Below are positions 53,407 through 61,200 of a stretch of 64,000 nucleotides of DNA, piece by piece. Origin of the DNA: Bacteroidota bacterium (GTDB lineage Bacteria; Bacteroidota; Bacteroidia; Cytophagales; UBA9547); contig RDZG01000073.1 of NCBI GenBank assembly GCA_004293915.1, forward strand, positions 1 through 64,000. Direction: 5' to 3'. The notes below the pieces were generated by a model. It saw only the letters and a list, made by a program, of their open reading frames with translations. It did no database searches and was not told the origin of the DNA. Made by a program: the position numbers and the translations under genes. The number at the start of each line of letters is the position of its first letter. Positions within the stretch are counted from its first letter, which is position 1.

Positions 53407-55888
53407 TTCCTTGAGCAGATTTTAAAGGTATAAATTTCGAATCTTGATATTTATATTCTGTTTTAGATTCTTTTAAGTTTAAAAACGTCATCGGTGCTAT
53501 AATATCGCTTGATTCTCCTTTTACTCTGATTGTAGAATATGCTTTCAAGTCATTTGTTTTTAGCCCATTCATAGCAACTATTTCATCTAAAGACATTTTA
53601 AATTTTTGTGCTATTGTATATAAAGTTTCTTTTGGTTCAACAACATAAGCCATTGCATGATGCGAAAAAATGCCTTTTGTGCCTTTTAAAATAAATTCTA
53701 CACGTCTATTTAACTGTCTGCCACGCAACGAATGATTACTTGCAATTGGATTATCGGCACCAACAGAAGTAACTACCAAAGCCATTTCATCAACTCCAGC
53801 CTCACGAAGGTAATCATGACATACTTTTGATCTTTGTTCTGCCAATGTTTTGTTGTATTCAAAATCGCCATAGGAATCGGTATAGGCTTTGATTTCTATT
53901 TTTGCTACATCATGAGCTTTATAAAACTTAGCTAAACTATCCATCACAATTTTTCCTGCAGAGGTTAATTCAAAACTATTGTATTCGAAGTAAACATTTT
54001 CAAACGCACCTTTTTTGTATTTTTTTGTGATTGCTTGTTTAGTAGTATGATCTATATCTATCGCAATTGAATCTAGTTTTGCTTCGTCATGCAAAATTAT
54101 TTTTTCGTTTTCTTCAACAGTTTTGTCTAATACAGATTCTGAAGTTATTGATGCACCAGCAGCTTTTTGTCTAGACATTTTTTTTACTGTTTTAAAAAAC
54201 TCATCCTCTGCATCAGTGTTTATAAAGCTTTTGTTTTGAGCTAGTTCTATATTTTTGCTAATTGCATTTTTACTTGGTTTTGCCAAAGATTGCCCATCAC
54301 CCATAAAATCAACAGTTGAAGAAAAACGTGGGTCGTTTCCTTCAAGTGTAATTTGATAATCTACTCCAGGTTTCATGCCATAAAAGCGAAACTCTCCACT
54401 GGCATCGGTAGTAGTTTGTTCGATAATATTCCCATTTGAATTTTTTAAAAATACGATTGCTCCTTCCAAAGATTCACCAACATCCGAATAAAAAACTCTA
54501 CCTTTTGCTTCAATTTGCTTATAAGAAAACGTTTCTGATTTTGTGATTTTAGCAATTACAGCCTCTTTTGGTGTACGGTTGAAGGTATAAATATCTGTCA
54601 ATCCAATTCCACCTTTTCGATTAGAAACCAAATAACCCTTTTCATGTCCCAAAATAAAGTATATATCATCACGGCTAGAGTTAAATGGCAATCCAATATT
54701 TTCCAGCTTTTCTCTTTTTCTGCCAGAAGTTCGATAAACATCTAATCCGCCAAAACCAATATGCCCATTTGAAGAAATATATACTTGATTAGTAATATCA
54801 TCCCAATATGGTGCAATTTCTATACCAGGAGAGTTTAAAGTTTTTACATTTATGGCTGGTCCCCAATTTTCTTCAATCCCTTTTTTATCAGCATTTACGC
54901 ACATCCAAATATCATGCAAGCCTTTGCCACCAGATCGTTTTGAAACAAAAAGCATGGTATCTGCACGTGGCGATAAAGTTGGTTGAGCATTCCAAATTAA
55001 ATCGTGATGAACATCAAATTTTGGATTAATATTTTCGTTCAATCTGATTGATGGCGTAAATTTCCCATTTACAACTTTTGAAACATAAATGGCACAATTG
55101 GGATCGCAAATGGTGTAATAATATTTTTTTCTGTCTCTTGTAAGTTCGCCTGCTCCATCATCTTTTGTTGTATTTACAATATCGAAATTGTCTTCGTTGT
55201 GATATCGTTCCCATCTTTCACCTTGTTTTTCAAATCTAAAATTATCACTTTTAGCTTCTCCAGAAGTTATATTTAGTTCTTTACCTTTAGCATCGGCACG
55301 AGCCGATGTAATAACAATACATGAATCATGCGAAAAAATCATTGGTGCATAATCTGAGTTTCTTGAATTTACAGGTGGTGTTAATACACGCAAATCAACA
55401 TCTTTGATAGGTTTTTTATAACTTTCAATAGCCATCAAACATCCTTTGTGTTCAAAACTAGCTTCTCGCACTCTGGCTTTGCCATCTGCGTCAATTGGTT
55501 TATATGTTTTAATAAAAGTTGCCAAAGAGTTTTCTGCATCATAATATTTACCATTGGTTTTTTGCATCACACCCAACCAATATTTTGCTAATAAATTTTG
55601 TTTTCCGTATTTTCTTACAATTTTATCATAATAAAACTCAGCATCGTCATAATCGCCATTTAATCGACAGCTTTCCGCTAATTGAAAATCTAAATATGGA
55701 TCATCTTGACGCATTTTACTGGCTTTGAAATAATCCTGAATGGCTTGGTAATATTTTTCATGAAAAAAATATTTATCTCCAGATGAAATTAATGATTTGT
55801 ATTTATGTACATTCATTTCGTCATCTTGTGGTTCGTTGTTTTGTCCAAACAACAAAAAAGGTAAAAAAAGTATCAGGTATTTATACAT
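53396..55888 (-). CDS. PorE-like envelope protein, 830 aa (TPR, PD40, Cna-B, OmpA, LysM)
   Basis: Paralogue of the protein at 24330. Signal peptide (MYKYLILFLPFLLFGQ), TPR-like helices (about 25-150), a PD40 propeller (about 165-430, DDGAGELTRDRKKYYYT, SNGHIGFGGLDVYRTSGRK), a Cna-B/CarboxypepD_reg domain (about 455-525), a short linker (about 540-635), an OmpA domain (about 640-745, NVYFEYNSFELT...LAEQRSKVC; both peptidoglycan-contact residues kept) and a LysM-like C-terminus (about 755-800). It matches PorE of T9SS. It lacks the long repeat linker of its paralogue. Confidence 0.85.
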   Translation of the reverse strand: MYKYLILFLPFLLFGQNNEPQDDEMNVHKYKSLISSGDKYFFHEKYYQAIQDYFKASKMRQDDPYLDFQLAESCRLNGDYDDAEFYYDKIVRKYGKQNLLAKYWLGVMQKTNGKYYDAENSLATFIKTYKPIDADGKARVREASFEHKGCLMAIESYKKPIKDVDLRVLTPPVNSRNSDYAPMIFSHDSCIVITSARADAKGKELNITSGEAKSDNFRFEKQGERWERYHNEDNFDIVNTTKDDGAGELTRDRKKYYYTICDPNCAIYVSKVVNGKFTPSIRLNENINPKFDVHHDLIWNAQPTLSPRADTMLFVSKRSGGKGLHDIWMCVNADKKGIEENWGPAINVKTLNSPGIEIAPYWDDITNQVYISSNGHIGFGGLDVYRTSGRKREKLENIGLPFNSSRDDIYFILGHEKGYLVSNRKGGIGLTDIYTFNRTPKEAVIAKITKSETFSYKQIEAKGRVFYSDVGESLEGAIVFLKNSNGNIIEQTTTDASGEFRFYGMKPGVDYQITLEGNDPRFSSTVDFMGDGQSLAKPSKNAISKNIELAQNKSFINTDAEDEFFKTVKKMSRQKAAGASITSESVLDKTVEENEKIILHDEAKLDSIAIDIDHTTKQAITKKYKKGAFENVYFEYNSFELTSAGKIVMDSLAKFYKAHDVAKIEIKAYTDSYGDFEYNKTLAEQRSKVCHDYLREAGVDEMALVVTSVGADNPIASNHSLRGRQLNRRVEFILKGTKGIFSHHAMAYVVEPKETLYTIAQKFKMSLDEIVAMNGLKTNDLKAYSTIRVKGESSDIIAPMTFLNLKESKTEYKYQDSKFIPLKSAQGNGF

Positions 55889-55925
55889 TTTTGATGTATT
55901 TGTTTAAATTTTTATAGTACATAAG

Positions 55926-57956
55926 TTAATTACGAATATACTCATTATCAGTATTAGTCTTTTTTAATTTTGATGTATAAATAAGACTATACTTTGTTTT
56001 GGATTTTGTACTCAACAAATTAGTATACGTAAGTTTATCTGCAGGTATTCCTTTTGATACTAAATAATCAAAAATAGCTTTTGCTTGCATTTGAGCTGTT
56101 TTCGTATTTTTAGATTTATCTCCTATTTCAGATATTTCTACATGAATATCAATTTTACATCCATTTTGTTTTTTTATTTTATTTACTAAACTATCTACTT
56201 TCAATCCCAACAAAGATAGTACAACTGTATTTTGCGGATTAAATGTTACTTTAGGAAGTTTGCAAATTGTTCCAGAGTCAGCATAAGGAACAAGTTTTGC
56301 ATTTTGTAATACTTTTAAATCTTTTGTGCTATCCGCAAAGTCGAGCAAATAATCTTCTCTAAAATGATTTTCGAGTTCTAAACTCAATTTATACATCTTA
56401 CCAACAGGAACAACTAATGTAAAAAACTCATCATGAGCATGAATTTCTGTTGATGCAACTGTTTCTCCTTTTACATTTATTATTTTTGCAGTGCCAATAT
56501 TTTTTAGTGTATCAATGGCGGATTTTACATGTCCAGAGATAATTGCTTTAGCTTCTTGACGAAGCATTTTAGGAATATTAACTCTAAAAATATCCATACG
56601 TTTTGTGGAATCGTTTCGCACACTTGGCGTATGATAAAATGCATGATTACCATTTGCAAAAAGCGAAAATCCGCAATCATCAACTTTTGAGTTTACTAAT
56701 GGTCCCAAATTCATTGGTTTCGACCAATTTTGCCAAGTATCATCTAATCGGGTAGTTATATATATGTCATGTCCACCAAAACCAACATAGCCATTTGAAC
56801 TAAAATATAAAGTTTTATTATCTACAGACAAAAAAGGATAGTCTTCTAAAAACTCGGTATTTATGGTTTTGCCTAAATTTATTGGTTCTGACCATTTTGC
56901 TGTTTCTTTGTTTTTTAAACTTGCATATAAATCTAATTCGCCAACAGAAAGACTATCTTCTATAGCCATTAAAAGTACCGATTCGTCACTACTCATAAAA
57001 AAATTAGCGTGATCGTTAATGTTTTTAAGTTTAGGAATTTCAATTGTTTGCGGAATTCCCCATGTACCATCTTTTTGAATATGCGATATCGAAACACCAT
57101 CACCAGCATGCGTGCCATCTTTATTATATGCATTTCCTAAAATCAAAAATTTTCCATTAGTTCCAACTGACGCAACAAAATTGTGAGCATCGTTATTAAG
57201 TGGAGCAGGAGCCATTTTAGATTCTGACCAAGAGCCAAACTCGCTAAGTTCGGAATACCATATATCTTGATGATCTTTTCCATCGCATTCTTTTACAAAA
57301 TATATTTTTTTTTCATCGTGCGAAAGTTTTGGACTAAAAGAAATACATTTTTCTTTAGGGTCTGCATAAATAATAAATTCTTCTTTTCCATGAAACTCAT
57401 CATCAGTGTATACATCGGGTTGCAAATCAATTAAATTATTTGAATTAATTAATCCAATCCCTTTTATAATATTCCAATTATTTACTTTTTGGTGATCAAC
57501 TGTAATTTGAATAGCAGAAACTTCTCTAGGTTCAAAATATACATTAAAATTATGAAACTTAGATACTGAGCCTTTCAGCATTTGATAAATTTCTTGTTTT
57601 TTGCCATCAGGAGTAATTACATGAATAGACCTAATGGTTCCCATATTCATTACACCGCCAATTACAAGTTGTTCGGCAATCATTGTTTTAGAAAATCCAA
57701 GAGTAATTATGTTTTTTTTACCCGTAGAATTATTATAAAGTATATAACCTTCCGAATATGGGTCAATATTCCCGTTCATCACTCCCTGATAAATACTAGG
57801 CATTCCCAACATATGGGTAACATTGTTTTCTTCGTTTTCAAATTTTTCTGTTGTGTGTAAAATGGCATTTGCCCATGTCATTTTTTGTGCATTTACACCA
57901 ATTATTAATAATAAAAATAGAGTAATAATTGTTTCTTTCTTTTTCATATATAGCAT
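55926..57956 (-). CDS. PD40-propeller protein with a decayed OmpA domain, 676 aa
   Basis: Paralogue of the protein at 45115. Signal peptide (KKKETIITLFLLLIIGVNAQ, an internal Met at 57947 is equally plausible as start), discoidin-like domain (about 25-180, NIIKGIGLINSNN), PD40 propeller (about 205-470, TRLDDTWQNWSKPMNLGP), Cna-B-like domain (about 480-560), and a C-terminal region (about 590-665) where an OmpA domain is expected. There the Asp of the HTDN site is replaced by DIHVEISEIG and the Arg of LSxxRA by TAQMQAKA, and the NRRVE motif is gone. Peptidoglycan binding is therefore probably lost. It is the gene upstream of the giant adhesin, on the opposite strand. Confidence 0.8.
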   Translation of the reverse strand: MLYMKKKETIITLFLLLIIGVNAQKMTWANAILHTTEKFENEENNVTHMLGMPSIYQGVMNGNIDPYSEGYILYNNSTGKKNIITLGFSKTMIAEQLVIGGVMNMGTIRSIHVITPDGKKQEIYQMLKGSVSKFHNFNVYFEPREVSAIQITVDHQKVNNWNIIKGIGLINSNNLIDLQPDVYTDDEFHGKEEFIIYADPKEKCISFSPKLSHDEKKIYFVKECDGKDHQDIWYSELSEFGSWSESKMAPAPLNNDAHNFVASVGTNGKFLILGNAYNKDGTHAGDGVSISHIQKDGTWGIPQTIEIPKLKNINDHANFFMSSDESVLLMAIEDSLSVGELDLYASLKNKETAKWSEPINLGKTINTEFLEDYPFLSVDNKTLYFSSNGYVGFGGHDIYITTRLDDTWQNWSKPMNLGPLVNSKVDDCGFSLFANGNHAFYHTPSVRNDSTKRMDIFRVNIPKMLRQEAKAIISGHVKSAIDTLKNIGTAKIINVKGETVASTEIHAHDEFFTLVVPVGKMYKLSLELENHFREDYLLDFADSTKDLKVLQNAKLVPYADSGTICKLPKVTFNPQNTVVLSLLGLKVDSLVNKIKKQNGCKIDIHVEISEIGDKSKNTKTAQMQAKAIFDYLVSKGIPADKLTYTNLLSTKSKTKYSLIYTSKLKKTNTDNEYIRN

Positions 57957-58280
57957 TTAACTATTTGTACAGTAGTGGCTTAAAGTTCAGCCAATTTTAA
58001 ATATTATCGCAATATATAAAAAAAATATAAATTCAACTCTAAAATTATTGGCAAAATTTATATGTATGAAAGTTTTGTAAATATTAACAAAAGAATACGA
58101 CATAAACATACTTCATTATCAGCATTTTAGTTCAATAACTAAAGTAGTGTATTAAAATAATTAAATTTTTTACTTGTATATTAATATTATAGCATTTATA
58201 TTTGTGGCATAATCTGTAAATTAGGCTCAAATACTAATTTCATATTAATTATTTTAACAAAAACTTTACTACTTACAAAG
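57957..58280. other. Divergent intergenic region upstream of the giant protein gene
   Basis: AT-rich, with no gene. The promoter at 58174-58204 is the only element recognised. Confidence 0.5.
58174..58204 (+). promoter_or_regulatory. Complete Bacteroidota promoter of the giant protein gene
   Basis: A -33 TTG (58174-58176), a 20-bp spacer and a -7 box TATATTTG (58197-58204) match the Bacteroidota sigma consensus (TTG / N19-20 / TAnnTTTG). The expected leader is about 70 nt to the ATG at 58281. Confidence 0.7.
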
Positions 58281-61200
58281 ATGAATAAAACTATCCTCAA
58301 AATCAGGAGCCATGTTGCACGTGTAGGTTTGTTTTTAGCAGTTTGTGCTGCTGGAATTGCAAATGCTCAAAATGGCTATTTTCAAAACTTTACTGCTCCA
58401 GGTGTTCCAAGTGCTTTTACATGGGAGACATCTTATGCTGTTTCGGTTCAAAACCAAGCTTTGGAGGTTATTGTAAACAAAGCAAATAACTTTCATGGTG
58501 TAACAGTTACATTTCCAACAGCATTAAATTTATCTGCAAGTGCTAGAAGAAAAGTTAGTTTTAGAATAAAGACTGATACTACCACACGTAAACTTCCTTA
58601 TGAAATTGGTTTGGCTTTTTTTAACGCAGGAGCAACCAATCAAAATGGAGGCAGAAGAACAAATAAAATTATTTATCCAACTGGGAAATGGCAAACAATT
58701 TCTTTTGATTTTAATGATCCTGCCTTTACAACGGGTGCTAATTCGTTAAATTTTTCTGCTGTAACTCAATTAAACATTACTTTTCAGCCTATGGGCTATA
58801 TGCAAGGTAATACAAAAGTACAAATTGATGATTTAGCTGTTGGTAATAACGGAGTTGTAGGACAAGCTGCAATTGTTTCTCCTTACTTTACGGGAATTGA
58901 TAATCAAGAAATTTCGATTAATACTACAACATCTGTTTCAATTAGAAATGCTGTTGATTCAGACAATTTGAATAGCAATGTAACTTTTACTGCGGCAAGT
59001 TCAAATACATCTATTTTGCCTAATCCTACTTTTCAAACTTCTCCTATATTAAGTAATAGTTATTTTTCATTTACTTCTGGTAATGGAAGTACTGGTGATT
59101 TGCAAACCAATAGAGTTATAAAAATGCTTATGACTCCAAACACAAATCAATCTGGAATGGTTACTGTAACCATAACAGCAACTGCGGCTAGTCAGGTTGG
59201 AGCAACTTCTGTTCCGTATCGTTATATAATTAATGTAAATGTAAAACCAAATATAGCACCTACTATTGGAACTATTCCAACATCATTAACAATTGGTTCG
59301 GATAGAAAAACTGACATATTTTTAGATAATATTGTAAGTGGAAATGGAGAAGTTACACAAATATTATCCATTAGTGGGTTAAGTTCTGACCAAACAATTC
59401 TTCAAAATTCACAAATTGTAGCATCCTATAATGGAATTTCTCTTTCTGGTAAATTATCCATTACTCCAATTCAATTTTCATCACCTGCATCAAAGATTTT
59501 TAATTTAACAGTTACAGTAAGTGATAATGGAGGAATTGTGGCTGGTGGTAGCGATCGAACCAGCTATGTTATACCTATTACTGTATTACCTACATTTTAT
59601 AACGCTCCAACAATAGGTGTAATTCCAAATCAAATTGATAATATTATTACACAGGGTCCAAGAACAATACGCATTGAACCTATTACTGATGGGAACGGAG
59701 GCTCTCGAATTGCTTCTGTTACAGCTGTAAGTGGAAATACTGGAATTTTAGCTAACCCAACTGTAAGCTACACTACAGGAAATAACTTTGCTTTGCTCAC
59801 TTATAATTCTTTACTAGTAGGAACAACAGATATTTCTGTAACTGCAACAAATTTTGGAGCTCCTGCGAATAGTAACGGAAACTCTTCTTTTACTCGTTCG
59901 TTTGTAATGAAAGCTTTGAATCCACCTCAGGCTGGATATATCGAACCAATGACTGTTCAAACAATTGTTGGAGCACCTTTAAATCCAGGAACACAAGCAG
60001 ATGGTAGATTTTCGACAGTTGCAGGTACATGGTTTGTCGAAAATCAAGGTACGCAACAAACGGTAACTATTAATACTACCACCGGTGTTATGAGTATTTC
60101 AATGAATAAAGATGGAACAGCCCCTGGCTATTTTTCAGGTGTATGGTACAAACCTTATGGCGGTGGCGAATTATTTGACTTTGCTACTTCACCCTATATT
60201 AGTGTAAAACTGAGTGCAACTAACCCTGCAAACCTTCCAAATTTAGGAGTTGCCATCGATTTGTGGGATGTAAATGGTTATAGATATGGACTTGAAGCCA
60301 ATGTTCAAGTAACACCTACTGCTACAACTTACACTTTTTGTTACACGGGTTCACCTTGTGCTTTTGATGGTCAACCATGGAGCAATTGTGGAGGAAATGG
60401 AAGACCTGAATTTAATTTTTCCAAAATCAAAACAATCTTATTTAATTTTGGTCAAACGGTATCAGCCATTGGAACTGGTACATTTACTCCTTATTCTGGT
60501 ACAATAACGATGAGCGATTTACGTTTAGGTAGCGATGCGGTTGGAAGCGGAAGTTGTACATTACCAGTCCCAAATGTAGTTTTTGGAGAGACTCCAAATC
60601 CATTTCATTTAACAACGCAAACAGGACCCAAAACAGTAACAATAACAGGTATTAATGCTGGTTCTACACCAATTACTGGCAAAAACAATAATCCAGTTAA
60701 TCTATCAGCGGCAGGGGCTTTTTCTCCAAGTGTTTTATCATTTAATACAACTACTGGGGTAGCTATAATTCAATACAATACAGGTGGTGCGGCTTCGGGA
60801 GTAATTACTTTAACAGGTGTTGCTAGTGGTTCTAACACAAAAACAAAAACATTTACAGTAACCGTTCAAGCTCCTCCTGCTTCACAAAATGTAATAGTAA
60901 CAAACGACCTTAATGCAAACTTTGCTGATGGATTTAAAGGACAAACGATTGATGGTAGTCCTTTTGGTGTTTGCGAAATATTTGGAGATGATGGTGGAAC
61001 TGGCTTACCTGATTCCTATTATGAAAATTTGAAAGACGTAGGTATAAAATCTATGCGAGTAGGAATATGGGATTTTGAACCCAAAAATGATAATAATGAT
61101 CCGTTTGTATTAGATAAGACAAAATTGGATTATACCGCAATGGGAGTAGATTTCTTTAAAAAAGCAAAAGATGCAGGAGTAGAAAGATTTTTGGTTACTT

